DNA of 64,000 nt, taken from contig PNKH01000008.1 of NCBI GenBank assembly GCA_013822345.1, positions 48,581-112,580 of the forward strand. The letters run 5' to 3'. Below, one piece after another: positions 24,440 to 34,271 of the stretch. The stretch is from Isosphaera sp. (GTDB taxonomy: Bacteria; Planctomycetota; Planctomycetia; Gemmatales; Gemmataceae). Position numbers and translations under genes: made by a program. Within the stretch, counting starts at the first letter, position 1. Each line of letters begins with the position of its first letter. The notes beneath the pieces are model-generated. The model was not told the DNA's origin. It saw only the letters and a program-made list of their open reading frames with translations, and searched no databases.

Positions 24440-26338
24440 ATGCGCCGCCTCCTTCTGCTCCTCACCGCCGTCGTCCCGGCGGTCGCCCCGGCCCAGCCGA
24501 CCAGCCCGCGGGCCAAGGCCAACGTCGAGGCGCTCGAGAAGGTCCTCCCCGAAGCCGAGACGGCGGCCGACGCCGCCGAGAAGGAGCTGGCGAAGTTCGC
24601 CGCCTCCCGCGACGAGCACGTCCTCGCGGCCGTCGACGGCGCCCGCCTCCGGATCGACGCGATCCGGAGCGTCCGCCGGATCATCGCCACCCAGCCCGAC
24701 TACCTCGCCTACCACGTCCCGGCGTCGGTCGTCAGCCAGTGGACGGCCGGCCTCGACCACTTCCTCGCCGCCGCCCGCAGCGGCGCCGACCCGTTCCGCG
24801 GCAAGACGAGCGGCGTCCGCACCGTCCGCTCCCCGGTCGACGGCCAACTCCTCTTCTACGTCTTCCGCCTGCCGAAGGGGTACGACCCGGCGAAGCGCTA
24901 CCCGATGGACGTGGCCCTCCACTCCGGCGGCGGCCTGACCTGGAAGGCCGGGTGGGTGGATGGGGCGCCGTCCGACGACCCGAAGAAGGCGGCCGTTGAC
25001 GACCGGATCTGGATCAGCCCGTGCGGGCGGGGGAACAACTCCTACGCCGGGATGGGCGAGGTGGCGGTGATGGACGCGGTCCGCGACGCGGCGCGGCGGT
25101 ACGCGGTCGACCCGGACCGCGTCACGATCGGCGGCGCGAGCATGGGCGGGACCGGCGGGTTCCGGCTGGCGGCGCTGCACCCGGACGTGTTCGCCGCCGC
25201 CCACAGCCTGACCGGCGGGGCGAACTACTCCGTCCCGGTGAACGACGGGCGGTACGACGCGACGCTCCTGCCCGACAACTTCTGCAACACGGCGATGTGC
25301 ATCTGGGACGCGACGAACGAGGGCTGGTTCAAGCAGAATCGGGCGTTCGCCGACGGGCTGCGGGAGCGGGCGAAGACGTACCCGGGGTCGTACCCGGTGC
25401 TGGAGCTGACCGACCCGAAGGGCGGCCACGGCGTCATCGACAAGGCGCTGCAGGCCGAGGGGTGGGAGTGGCTGCGGAAGCAGACGCGCGACCCGCTGCC
25501 GAAGCGGGTCGTGTACAAGACGTACAACCTGCGGTACGACGGGGCGTACTGGGTGTGGATCGAGGCGGTGCAAGACGTCGCCAGGCCGGCCCGGATCGAG
25601 GCGGAGGTGGGGGGCGGCGGGAAGGTGACGGTGAAGACCGAGAACGTCGAGCGGTTCCGCCTCGACCTGAGCGCGAAGCTGATCGGCGGCGAGTCGCAGC
25701 CGTCCGTCTCGGTCGACGGCCAACAGGCGGTGGTGGCGAAGCCCGATCCCGCGGTCCGGTTCTTCCGGGAGAAGGACCGGTGGGTCGCCGGCGACCCGCC
25801 GCGGCCGGACGGGTTGGTGAAGCGATACGCCTTGTCCGGGCCGATCCAGGACGTGTTCATGGGCGGGCCGGTGCTGCTCGTCCACGGCGGGAGGGACGGG
25901 GCGGACAAGACGGTCGACGCCGCGGTCCAGCACCTGTTCGGCCCGGGCGACGGGGCTCGGACGCTGCACACCGGGTTCGACCGGAAGGCGGCCGCGGACG
26001 TCTCCACCGCCGACCTGAAGGACCGGCACCTGGTGCTGTTCGGGACGCCGGCGGAGAACGCGCTGGTGGCGAAGGTCGCCGACCGGCTGCCGGTGAAGTT
26101 CCTCGCCGACGGGGTGGAGGTCGGCGGGAAGGCGTACCGCGGCGAGGGCGTCGGGCTGGCGATGGTGTACCCGAACCCGCTGAACCCGGACCGGTACGTC
26201 TTGCTGCTGCCGGAGGGGTACGCCGGCGGGTCGCCGCTCGACCTCCCGGACTACGTCGTCGGGAAGCGGGTCGAGGCCGGCGGCCGGGTGTCGCAGCAGG
26301 TGCTCGCGAAGGGGTCGTTCGACGCCCGGTGGAAGTGA
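24440..26338 (+). CDS. secreted alpha/beta-hydrolase (esterase-like)
   Basis: Exported hydrolase of 632 residues. A signal peptide (1-18) precedes a helical region. The catalytic segment DRVTIGGASMGGTGGFRLA (about 225-243) carries the nucleophile elbow GASMGG. An earlier LHSGGG (oxyanion-like) and a later KGGHGVID (likely catalytic His) fit the triad. A beta-rich second half (from about 350) may be a fold for substrate or cell-surface binding. Resembles the poly(3-hydroxybutyrate)-depolymerase/feruloyl-esterase-like families; exact substrate unknown. ATG 24440 places the signal peptide at the N-terminus. Confidence 0.85.
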   Translation: MRRLLLLLTAVVPAVAPAQPTSPRAKANVEALEKVLPEAETAADAAEKELAKFAASRDEHVLAAVDGARLRIDAIRSVRRIIATQPDYLAYHVPASVVSQWTAGLDHFLAAARSGADPFRGKTSGVRTVRSPVDGQLLFYVFRLPKGYDPAKRYPMDVALHSGGGLTWKAGWVDGAPSDDPKKAAVDDRIWISPCGRGNNSYAGMGEVAVMDAVRDAARRYAVDPDRVTIGGASMGGTGGFRLAALHPDVFAAAHSLTGGANYSVPVNDGRYDATLLPDNFCNTAMCIWDATNEGWFKQNRAFADGLRERAKTYPGSYPVLELTDPKGGHGVIDKALQAEGWEWLRKQTRDPLPKRVVYKTYNLRYDGAYWVWIEAVQDVARPARIEAEVGGGGKVTVKTENVERFRLDLSAKLIGGESQPSVSVDGQQAVVAKPDPAVRFFREKDRWVAGDPPRPDGLVKRYALSGPIQDVFMGGPVLLVHGGRDGADKTVDAAVQHLFGPGDGARTLHTGFDRKAAADVSTADLKDRHLVLFGTPAENALVAKVADRLPVKFLADGVEVGGKAYRGEGVGLAMVYPNPLNPDRYVLLLPEGYAGGSPLDLPDYVVGKRVEAGGRVSQQVLAKGSFDARWK

Positions 26339-26341
26339 CCG

Positions 26342-26435
26342 CCCCCGTTTAGCCGCGACCCGGAGTCCGCGGAGGGGAGCGCGAGGTCTACGCCGCGCTC
26401 CCCTCCGCGGACTCCGGGTCGCGGCTAAACGGGGG
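26342..26435. repeat. palindrome GTTTAGCCGCGACCCGGAGTCC family
   Basis: Perfect 42-bp arms (26342-26383 and 26394-26435) with a 10-nt loop, the longest stem in the window. It begins 3 nt after the hydrolase stop. Confidence 0.92.
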
Positions 26436-26556
26436 GTTGGTCGCCGGGGAAGAGGTGAAGACCGGAACCGACCGCGGCCCGGCGGGGTTTACCCTGTCGC
26501 ACACCCGACCCGGGCACCTTCCCAACCCGATCCGCGAGCTCCGGGGTATCGAGCCG

Positions 26557-27948
26557 ATGCGACCGTCCATCCTCTCCGTCCCGGGGGCGGTGTTCGCCGC
26601 CCTCTGCGCGACGCTGCTGTCCGGCCCCGGCGCGGCCGGCCAGACCGCGGCGAAGCAGAAGGCCCCCGCCCTCACCTTCCCCCCGAAGCTGCCCGACGAC
26701 AAGGCGGTCCTGTCGGCCGCGGCCGACGAGTTCCTCAAGCCGCCGCCCACCCTCCGCGAGGGCGTCGCCGTCGCCAAGACCGCCCCGGCCGTCGACTTCC
26801 TGTACTTCCCCGGCCAGGACTACGAGGGGCGGCCGTGGTCGAACTGGGGCGACAGCGTCGCCGCCGGCGGCAAGTACTACGCCTCGATCGGCGACCACCT
26901 GGCGGTCGGCGGGAAGACCGACCGGACCGGCACCGGCCTCGTGTTCGAGTACGACCCGGACAAGAAGTCGTTCCGCCAACTGGCCGACGTGGCGAAGCTG
27001 CTGAACCTGCCGAAGGACCACTACGTCCCGGGGAAGATCCACAGCCGGCTCGACATGGGGGGCGACGGGTGGCTCTACTTCGCCACCCACCGCGGGTCGA
27101 CGACCGTGACCGCGGACAAGAACCACTACGAGGGCGACTGGGTCATCCGCTGCGACCCGAAGAGCGGGAAGAGCGAGGTGGTGGTCCGCGGGCCGGTGCC
27201 GAAGCACTGCATCCCGACCAGCGTGCTCGACCCGGACCGGCTCATCTTCTACGGCGGGACCGCCCCCGGGACCGACGCGAAGGACGCCGGCGTCCAGTTC
27301 TTCGCCTACGACGTGAAGAACAAGAAGCTCCTCTACTCCGGCCCGGACGGCCCGGCCCGGTACCTGATCTTCGCCCGCTCGACCGGGCGGGTGTACTACG
27401 TCCCGGGCCAGAGCGAGGCGGCCGGCCCGCTCGTGCGGTTCGACCCGGCGAAAGGCGGCGCCCCGGAGAAGACCAGCGCCGTCCTCGGCGTCCGGGCGGC
27501 GACGGAGGAGACGCCGCAGGGCGTCGTGTACACCGCGGCCCGCGGCCCGGCCGGGGGCGGGTCCGTCCTGTACGCGTTCGACACGAAGACCGAAAAGGTC
27601 GAGGAGTTGGGCCAGGCGGGGGTCGGGGTGTCCGAGTACATCACCTCGATCGACGCCGACCCGACCGGGCGGTACCTGTACTACGTCCCCGGGGCGCACG
27701 GCGGGGGCGAGCGGGACGGGGCCGCGGTCGTCCAGTTCGACACCAAGACCCGGCGGCGGAAGGTGATCGCCTTCCTCCACCCGTACCTCAAGGACAAGAC
27801 CGGGGCCACCCTCGTCGGCACCTACAGCACCGCCGTCGACCCGAAGGGCGACAAGGTGTACGTCACCTGGAACGTGAACCGCGGCGGCAAGGCGTGGGAC
27901 TGCTGCGCCCTGACCGTCGTCCACGTCCCCGCGTCCGAGCGGCCGTAG
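26557..27948 (+). CDS. secreted beta-propeller protein
   Basis: Protein of 463 residues with a signal peptide (about 1-28, ending GAAGQ). The rest shows the blade-like repeats of a propeller, for example WSNWGDSVAAGGKYYASIGDHL, DMGGDGWLYFATHRGS, ARYLIFARSTGRVYYVPGQSEAAGPLVRFDPAKG and ITSIDADPTGRYLYYVPGAHGG. Similar to planctomycete exported propeller proteins; ligand unknown. ATG 26557 is chosen since it opens the signal peptide, while the frame extends upstream to 26437 through palindrome-flanking DNA. Confidence 0.75.
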   Translation: MRPSILSVPGAVFAALCATLLSGPGAAGQTAAKQKAPALTFPPKLPDDKAVLSAAADEFLKPPPTLREGVAVAKTAPAVDFLYFPGQDYEGRPWSNWGDSVAAGGKYYASIGDHLAVGGKTDRTGTGLVFEYDPDKKSFRQLADVAKLLNLPKDHYVPGKIHSRLDMGGDGWLYFATHRGSTTVTADKNHYEGDWVIRCDPKSGKSEVVVRGPVPKHCIPTSVLDPDRLIFYGGTAPGTDAKDAGVQFFAYDVKNKKLLYSGPDGPARYLIFARSTGRVYYVPGQSEAAGPLVRFDPAKGGAPEKTSAVLGVRAATEETPQGVVYTAARGPAGGGSVLYAFDTKTEKVEELGQAGVGVSEYITSIDADPTGRYLYYVPGAHGGGERDGAAVVQFDTKTRRRKVIAFLHPYLKDKTGATLVGTYSTAVDPKGDKVYVTWNVNRGGKAWDCCALTVVHVPASERP

Positions 27949-27955
27949 ACATTTC

Positions 27956-27995
27956 GGGCCCGGAGCCGGCGACGCGCGTCGCCGGCTCCGGGCCC
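27956..27995. repeat. perfect palindrome GGGCCCGGAGCCGGCGACGC
   Basis: 20-bp arms with no loop, 7 nt after the propeller gene stop. Terminator-like without a T-run. Confidence 0.85.
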
Positions 27996-28021
27996 CGAAC
28001 CGACCCTTCGGAGAACCTGCC

Positions 28022-29665
28022 GTGTCACGCCTCTCCCGCCTCCTCCTCGCGGCGGCCCTCCTCGCCGCCCCCGCCCGGGCCGCCGACTACCCGTTCGTCT
28101 TCAAGGACATCGGGGACGAGGCCGGGGTGTTCCCGCACGTCGCCGGCATCCGCGGGCACGCCGCCGCCTGGGGCGACGCGGACGGCGACGGCTACCCGGA
28201 CCTGTTCGTCGGCACGTTCCACAACCAGGGGTCGAAGCCGGGCGTCCTGCTGCTGAACGCGAAGGGGAAGTTCCGCCCGGCCGACGGCGAGCACCTGCGG
28301 ACGTCCGGGATCGGCAGCGGGGCGCTGTTCGCCGACCTGGCCAACACCGGCCGGCCGGACCTGTACGTGGCGCACTGCGCCCACGGCAAGGACGGGGTCG
28401 CGGCGGCCCCGAGCCTCCTGTTCCGCAACGACGGCGGGGGGAAGTTCACCGACGTGTCGAAGGACAGCGGGGCGTGCCCGCCGGGGTACGCCGGCCGCGG
28501 CCTCGCCGCCCTCGACTTCGACGGCGACGGCCTCCTCGACCTGGTCGCCTGCGAGCAGTACTACTCGCCGCGGGTGAAGACCGGCGCGGCCCTGTACCGG
28601 AACACGGGCGGCCACCGGTTCGAGGACGTGTCCGCGGCGGCCGGGCTGCCGGCCGGGTTCGGCGGGCTGGGGGTGGCGGTCGGCGACGTGAACAACGACG
28701 GCCGGCCGGACCTGTTCCTCTCCGGCGGGGCCGGGGACCACCGGCTCCTGCTGAACGCCGGCGGGGGGAAGTTCCGGGAGGCGCCGGGGGCCCGCGAGGT
28801 GTTCGCCTGGAAGGACGCCGGCGGGGAGGACGCCCCGGCCGGGGTGTGCGTCGCGGACGTGAACCGGGACGGCCTGGCCGATGTCGTCATCGGCCACCAC
28901 TACAGCAGCTTCCTGGCGAAGCCGGTGTCCGTCCGGCTGTACCTGAACCGCGGGGTGACGGACGGCGTCCCGAAGTTCGAGGACGTGACCGAGGCGGCCG
29001 GGCTGGTTCCGCTGCCGATGAAGGCCCCGCACGTCGAGGTGCAGGACTTCGACAACGACGGCTGGCCGGACATCTACCTGAGCGTCGTGAAGTTCCGGGA
29101 CGGGAAGCCGTGCCCGGTGATCTACCGGAACCTCGGGGCGGCGGGGGCGGTCCCGAAGTTCCGGGAGGACGCCTGGGCGGTGAACGACTTCCCGACGGCC
29201 GAGGACCGGGCGGCCCGGGGCTCCCGGGGGCTGTTCGACAAGATCCTGAAGGAGGGGAAGGTGATCTACACGGCGGCGGGGCCGTCGGCCGACTTCGACC
29301 GGGACGGGCGGGTCGACCTGTTCCTGGCGAACTGGTGGGTCGGGTCGCGGTCGCTGCTGCTGCGGAACGAGACGCCGGGCGGGAGCTGGCTGACCGTGCG
29401 GGTCGAGGGGAAGGACGGGGTGAACCGGATGGGGGTCGGGGCGCGAGTGTCGGTGTACCCGGCGGGGAAGCTGGGCGACACGGCGGCCCGGCTCGGCAGC
29501 CGGGAGGTGGCGGTCGGGTACGGGTTCTGTTCGGGGCAGGAGGCGGTGGCGCACTTCGGGCTGGGGAAGGCGGACGCGGTGGACGTCGAGGCGGTGCTGC
29601 CGCACGGCAAGGGGACGGTGGTGCGGAAGGGCGTGACGGCGAACCAACTCGTGGTCCTGCGCTGA
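28022..29665 (+). CDS. exported FG-GAP / ASPIC-UnbV repeat protein (CRTAC1-like)
   Basis: Exported protein of 547 residues, GTG start at 28022 behind GGAGAAC. Signal peptide at 1-21. FG-GAP blades with calcium loops recur: DADGDGYPDLF, DFDGDGLLDLV, DVNNDGRPDLF, DVNRDGLADVV, DFDNDGWPDIY and DFDRDGRVDLF. The C-terminal ASPIC/UnbV domain is recognisable in WLTVRVEGKDGVNRMGVGARVSVYPAG and VGYGFCSGQEAVAHFGLGKADAVDVEAVLP. These proteins are secreted and probably bind glycans or surfaces. No enzyme motif. Confidence 0.92.
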   Translation: MSRLSRLLLAAALLAAPARAADYPFVFKDIGDEAGVFPHVAGIRGHAAAWGDADGDGYPDLFVGTFHNQGSKPGVLLLNAKGKFRPADGEHLRTSGIGSGALFADLANTGRPDLYVAHCAHGKDGVAAAPSLLFRNDGGGKFTDVSKDSGACPPGYAGRGLAALDFDGDGLLDLVACEQYYSPRVKTGAALYRNTGGHRFEDVSAAAGLPAGFGGLGVAVGDVNNDGRPDLFLSGGAGDHRLLLNAGGGKFREAPGAREVFAWKDAGGEDAPAGVCVADVNRDGLADVVIGHHYSSFLAKPVSVRLYLNRGVTDGVPKFEDVTEAAGLVPLPMKAPHVEVQDFDNDGWPDIYLSVVKFRDGKPCPVIYRNLGAAGAVPKFREDAWAVNDFPTAEDRAARGSRGLFDKILKEGKVIYTAAGPSADFDRDGRVDLFLANWWVGSRSLLLRNETPGGSWLTVRVEGKDGVNRMGVGARVSVYPAGKLGDTAARLGSREVAVGYGFCSGQEAVAHFGLGKADAVDVEAVLPHGKGTVVRKGVTANQLVVLR

Positions 29666-29788
29666 GGACGGGCGGCCGGGGCGGCCGGGACGGCCGCTGC
29701 TGTGGCGGAGCCCGCGCGAACCCGCCCCGGTCCGGCGCTGTCTGCGGTCGTGGCCCCTCGGCCGCGTCGCCCGCCCCCGGAGGTTCGC

Positions 29789-31102
29789 ATGTCCCACCCC
29801 ACCCTCGCCGACTGGGTCGGCCGCGAGGCGGTCCCGTTCCCCCTCGACTCGGTCGGCGCGGCCGCCGATCGGTTGGTCGCTTCCCTCGGCGGCGGGGTCG
29901 AGTTGCTCGGGCTCGGCGAGCCGCTGCACGGCGGGGAAGAGTTCCTCGCCCTCCGCAACCGGCTGTTCGAGCGGCTCGCCACCGCCCACGGCTTCACCGC
30001 CGTCGCGATCGAGAGCAGCTACCCGAAGGCCCGCGTCGTGGACGAGTACGTCGCCGGCCGCGGCCCGGCGTCCTACGACGGGGTGCGGGACGCCGGGTTC
30101 GGCCACGGGCTCGGGAAGCTCGACGCGAACCGCGAACTCGTCGAGTGGGTGCGGGCGTACAACGCCGACCCGGCCCGCCCGGTCCCGCTCCGGTTCTACG
30201 GGTTCGACATCCCGACCGGCGCGGCCGGGAACGCCGGCCCGCGGCAGGTCCTCCACTTCGCGCTCGACTACCTGTCCGGGGTCGACCCCGCGGGCGGCGC
30301 CCGCCACCGCTGGCGGGTCGACCCGCTCCTCGGTCCCGACGCCGACTGGGAGAACCCGGAGCAGTTCGCCGACCCGACGAAGCGGGTCGGGCTGTCGCCG
30401 TCCGCCGCGGCGCTGCGGGTGGCGACCGAAGACCTCATCTCGGAACTGCGGATGCGGCAGCCGGAGCTGGTCGCGGAAACCGACGCGGACCGGTACGCCG
30501 AAGCCCTGCACTCCGCCGCGACGGCCCGGCAACTCCTCTCCTACCACGCGGAGTACGCCCGGAACGCCGGGCCCGGCGGCCCGCTTGGGATCCGCGACGT
30601 GCTGATGGCCGACAACCTGGCGCACATCGTGAGCCGCGAGCGGGGGCGGGGGAAGGTGCTGGCGTTCGCCCACAACGGGCACCTGCAGCGGGGCGAACTC
30701 GTCGCCTGGGAGAGTTGGCGGAAGGCGCTCGGGGCGGAGCCGTTCGGGTGGTGGCCGGCGGGGGCGCACCTCGACCGGCTGCTCGGGCCGCGGTACGCCG
30801 TGATCGGGTCGGCGGTGGGGGTGTCGGAGGCGAACGGGATCGGCCAGCCGGAGCCCGGCACCCTGGAGGCCCGGCTGACCGCGGCGCCGGGGCCGGCCCG
30901 GTTCGTCCCGACGCACCGGGGCGAGGGGCTGCCGGCCGCGGAGGTCGCGGCGCTGCCGACCCGGTCCGGGAGCGCGACGAACTTGTCCTACGTCCCGCTC
31001 ACCGCCCGGAGCCTCGCCGATTTCGATTGGTTGGCGGTGCTGGACGAGTCGGCGTACAATCGCGGCGGCCCGCCGCTCCCGCCGCGGGCCGCCGACCGAT
31101 AA
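29789..31102 (+). CDS. erythromycin esterase family protein
   Basis: Protein of 437 residues, ATG 29789 behind CGGAGG. Motifs of the EreA/EreB-like family are visible: GLGEPLHGGEEF near 42-52 (Glu and His of the active site), FTAVAIESSYPKARVVDEYVAG, DAGFGHGL, and FAHNGHLQRG near 290 with the second His. No signal peptide, so probably cytoplasmic. The family includes macrolide esterases and succinoglycan-related proteins; substrate specificity cannot be predicted from this. The next gene follows by 17 nt. Confidence 0.88.
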   Translation: MSHPTLADWVGREAVPFPLDSVGAAADRLVASLGGGVELLGLGEPLHGGEEFLALRNRLFERLATAHGFTAVAIESSYPKARVVDEYVAGRGPASYDGVRDAGFGHGLGKLDANRELVEWVRAYNADPARPVPLRFYGFDIPTGAAGNAGPRQVLHFALDYLSGVDPAGGARHRWRVDPLLGPDADWENPEQFADPTKRVGLSPSAAALRVATEDLISELRMRQPELVAETDADRYAEALHSAATARQLLSYHAEYARNAGPGGPLGIRDVLMADNLAHIVSRERGRGKVLAFAHNGHLQRGELVAWESWRKALGAEPFGWWPAGAHLDRLLGPRYAVIGSAVGVSEANGIGQPEPGTLEARLTAAPGPARFVPTHRGEGLPAAEVAALPTRSGSATNLSYVPLTARSLADFDWLAVLDESAYNRGGPPLPPRAADR

Positions 31103-31119
31103 CGCGAGGACGCCTCCCC

Positions 31120-31725
31120 ATGCCGATCACCCGCCGCCGCCTCCTCGCCACGACCGCCGTCGCCGCGACCGCCCCGCTGGCCCGCGCCGCGGACGAACCC
31201 AAGCGGGTCACCGCCGACCTCGACCGAGTCCTGAAGGAACCGGTCCTGAAGCTCGACGCGGTGAAGGCGCCGGTCAAGGCCGCGTCGATCGAACTCCTCC
31301 GCAACGGCCCGACGTTCCTGCTCCGCGCCCGCACCGCCGACGGGCTGGAGGCGGTGACGGTGCCGAACCCGGCGAAGATGGCGGTCGTGTACCCGTTCCT
31401 GTTGAAGTCGGTGCTCCCGGTGTTCGTCGGGAAGGACGCCCGCGACCTGGAGAAGCTGCTGTGGGACGTGTACCGGCACGCGAGCAACTACAAGATGCAG
31501 GGCGTCGCCCTGTGGGTGTGCGTGGCGGCCGTCGAGATGTGCCTGCTCGACCTCCTCGGCCGCGCCGCGAACCGTCCCGTGAGGTCTTCGGGCGTCTGGG
31601 CGAAATGCCGCTCCCAGTCGCTGTCGTACACCACGAAGTTGACGTGGCACTTCGCCGGGTCTGTCTGGAACCGGGACCGCCGGCTGTCGAACGACACGAC
31701 CGCGGACGTGCCGACCGCGTCGTAG
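31120..31725 (+). pseudogene. mandelate racemase/muconate lactonizing-like protein, 3'-truncated
   Basis: N-terminal piece of a Tat-exported enolase-superfamily protein. It opens with a twin-arginine signal (TRRRLLATTAVAATAPLARAADEPK) and has family-like segments TADGLEAVTVPNPAKM and VEMCLLDLLGRAANRPV. Recognisable homology ends near position 31581. The remaining roughly 48 codons to the stop are the antisense of the restriction helicase 3' end. The barrel domain with the catalytic Lys and metal ligands is missing, so it is inactive. ATG 31120. Confidence 0.8.
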
Positions 31726-34271
31726 GGCTGGAGGACGGCCCGGACCCGGGGGGCGCCCGCCGCGGCGGCCGCGATCGCCCGGTGGACCTTCCCCGCCGCC
31801 GCCTTGCACAACTGGGCGAGCAGGAGGAGTTGTGGGAACACGCTGTCCTTCAGGACAACGCACTCCCGCACCCACCGCCGGGCGATCTCGAACACCTGCG
31901 GGAGCAGCCACACCTTCGAGGCGCCGGCGGGGTCGGCCGCGCCCGGGTCGGCCGGGTAGTTCTTCACCACCTCGCGGGCCACGGCGAACGCGACCTCTTG
32001 CTCCCGCTTCCGCCTCAGCTCGTCCAGGGTCATCGTGACCGACTCCCCGACGATGGGCGCGTTCACGCTCCTCGTAGGGAGTTCCGCGGTCGAGAGGACG
32101 AGGCGCGACTCGTCGGAGAACGTGGCCGTGAGCCGGTCCGGGGGCAGCTCGTGGTAGTAGGAGGCGAGCCGCGGGAAGGTCACCTCCAGGTGCGGGCGGA
32201 GGGCCACCCGCTCGGGGACGGCCTTGATGCGGCCGGGCCGGGGGACGGGGTCTTTGTCCTCCCGCTCCGGGCCGTCCCCGGCGCACGGGATGAACTGGAA
32301 CGGGACGCCGTACACCTCCGCGTACTCGGGGTCGAAGTGCCCGTTGTCGTTCAGGGTGTAGCTGGCCCGCCGCAGCCCGCGGCCGACCACCTGCTCGCAC
32401 AGGAGCTGGGTGCCGAACGCCCGGACGCCGAGGACGTGGGTGACGGTGTTGCAGTCCCACCCCTCCGTGAGCATCGACACGGACACCACGCACTTGACGT
32501 GCTCCCCGAGCTTCCCGTCCTTGCCAACCGTGTTCAGCACCTCCCGCATCAGGTCCTGGTCCGAGATGTCGTCGAGGCCGCGGTCCGGGTGGCGCTGCCG
32601 GTACTCGGCCTTGAACTCGCCGATCTGGGCCGCGGCGAGCTTCTTGAAGTCGGCCGACATCCCGTCGTCGGACTCGAGCTGCGCGCTGTCCACGAGGATC
32701 GTGTTCGGGCGGGCGACCCACCGCCCGTGGTCGACGTTGCTGAACAGCGGCAGCCTCCCGGCGGCGACGACCGGGGTGCCGTCCGGGTGGCGGGCGGCCG
32801 TCTCGTACCCGGCGACGTGGTCGAACACCAGCTTCGAGACGTTGGTGGTGTTGCAGACGACGATGAACACCGGCGGGGTGCGGCCGGCGGCCCGGCCGTC
32901 CGCGTCCCGCTCCCACTCCCGGTGGGCGCGGTCGTAGTGCGAGTAGAGCGCCTGGAGGGCGGCTTCGAGTTCCTTCGGGGGCGCGGGCGGGCCGGCCGCG
33001 CCGCCGGCCCCGCGACCCTTCTTCGGGAGGTCGTCGCGGATGCGAACCCACAGCTCGCGGAACGTCGGGAGGTTCCCGCCGAGCGTGTCGTCCTGGACCG
33101 GGACGCGGGGGACCTTGACGATCCCGGACTCGATGGCGTCGATGAGCGAGAAGTCGGACACCACCCACGGGAACAGCGTGCCCTCGGGGTAGCCGGACCC
33201 CTTCAGGTAGAACGGGGTGGCGGACAGGTCGTAGGCGACCTTCACGCCGACCTTCCGGTGGACCGCCTCTAGCCCGGTGAGCCAGAGCCGGGCCTCCTCG
33301 TCCCGCTGCGCGGCCTCCCTCTTCTCGTCCCCGGTCAGCTTCTCGTCGGCCGCGTCCGGCTTCCGGCGGTAGCAGTGGTGGGCCTCGTCGTTCAGCACGA
33401 CGATCCCCTTCCGGGTGCCCAGCTCGCGGCACACGCGGAGGGCCACCTGGTCGGGCGTCTCGGTGAACGCCCCGGGCCTCCCGCCGGTCGCCAGGAGCTT
33501 GTTCAGCCTCGGGGCCTCGACCGTCTCCCGCGGCTTGAAGGCGTGGAAGTTGGTGACGACGACCTTCGCCGTCCCGAGCGCGGCGAGGTGCTCCGGCGGG
33601 ACGAGGTCGTGGGCCCGGTAGCAGTTCGCGGGGTCGGACGGGCGGAGCACCCGGAGCCGGTCGCGGATGGTGATCCCGGGGGCGACGACGAGGAAGGCGT
33701 CGGTGAACCGCTTGTCGTGCGGGCTGGCGGCCTTGTTGAGCGCGTGCCAGGCGATCGCCATCGCCATGACGACCGTCTTCCCGCTCCCGGTCGCCATCTT
33801 GCACGCGAGCCGGGTGAGCGGCGTGCCGGCGGCGTCGAGGTCGGCCCGCAACTGCCGAAGGACTCCCCCGTCGCCGTGCCTGTCCGCGGCCTCGGTGAGG
33901 AACATCAGGGTTTCGAGTGCCTCGACCTGGCAGAAGAACAGCCGGCGCTCCCGACCCTTCCGGGTCCGGTAGTCGAGCAGCGCCTCGGTGGTCGGCGTGA
34001 TGTGCGGGCGCCTCGCGTGCCGCCAGATCCGGACGCGGGTGCGGAGGGGGTTGATGGCGCCGTTCTCGTGCGCCTGGTTCTTCGACCAGTCCGCGTCGAG
34101 CGAGGGCTGCTTGACCTTCTTCTTCGGCGGGGCAATGGGGACGAAGTAGCTGCTCGGCCGGCGGCCGGGGGCGACGCGGTCGGTAATCCCGTCGTCGTCG
34201 AACTTGAAGTACCGGGCCGGCTCCTCGAACGGCGAGTTCAGGATCGGGTTCGGGATGGCGACCGGCGGCAC
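31488..34271 (-). CDS. type III restriction helicase (Res subunit-like), 3'-truncated
   Basis: DEAD/DEAH helicase of the type III restriction Res family. The N-terminus (PVAIPNPILNSPFEEPARYFKFDDDGIT) is typical. Walker A ATGSGKT is at 160-166 and the DEAH box at 295-298; GRGLRR near the middle is motif VI-like. Homology stops near SDWERHFAQTPEDL (about 31582), where the frame runs into the antisense of the mandelate-racemase gene for about 32 codons. The usual C-terminal PD-(D/E)XK nuclease region (a PDFVV...EIKG-type motif in relatives) is absent. No methyltransferase gene is nearby, so this is an orphan and probably non-functional as a restriction enzyme. Start 34271 gives the standard N-terminus. 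Confidence 0.85.
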   Translation of the reverse strand: MPPVAIPNPILNSPFEEPARYFKFDDDGITDRVAPGRRPSSYFVPIAPPKKKVKQPSLDADWSKNQAHENGAINPLRTRVRIWRHARRPHITPTTEALLDYRTRKGRERRLFFCQVEALETLMFLTEAADRHGDGGVLRQLRADLDAAGTPLTRLACKMATGSGKTVVMAMAIAWHALNKAASPHDKRFTDAFLVVAPGITIRDRLRVLRPSDPANCYRAHDLVPPEHLAALGTAKVVVTNFHAFKPRETVEAPRLNKLLATGGRPGAFTETPDQVALRVCRELGTRKGIVVLNDEAHHCYRRKPDAADEKLTGDEKREAAQRDEEARLWLTGLEAVHRKVGVKVAYDLSATPFYLKGSGYPEGTLFPWVVSDFSLIDAIESGIVKVPRVPVQDDTLGGNLPTFRELWVRIRDDLPKKGRGAGGAAGPPAPPKELEAALQALYSHYDRAHREWERDADGRAAGRTPPVFIVVCNTTNVSKLVFDHVAGYETAARHPDGTPVVAAGRLPLFSNVDHGRWVARPNTILVDSAQLESDDGMSADFKKLAAAQIGEFKAEYRQRHPDRGLDDISDQDLMREVLNTVGKDGKLGEHVKCVVSVSMLTEGWDCNTVTHVLGVRAFGTQLLCEQVVGRGLRRASYTLNDNGHFDPEYAEVYGVPFQFIPCAGDGPEREDKDPVPRPGRIKAVPERVALRPHLEVTFPRLASYYHELPPDRLTATFSDESRLVLSTAELPTRSVNAPIVGESVTMTLDELRRKREQEVAFAVAREVVKNYPADPGAADPAGASKVWLLPQVFEIARRWVRECVVLKDSVFPQLLLLAQLCKAAAGKVHRAIAAAAAGAPRVRAVLQPYDAVGTSAVVSFDSRRSRFQTDPAKCHVNFVVYDSDWERHFAQTPEDLTGRFAARPRRSSRHISTAATHTHRATPCIL

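Noticed and set aside
29789..31102. Macrolide resistance gene
   Set aside because: The family is broad and the sequence shows only general catalytic residues, so resistance cannot be claimed.
31488..34271. Active type III restriction-modification system
   Set aside because: The nuclease C-terminus is gone and there is no Mod methyltransferase gene in the window.
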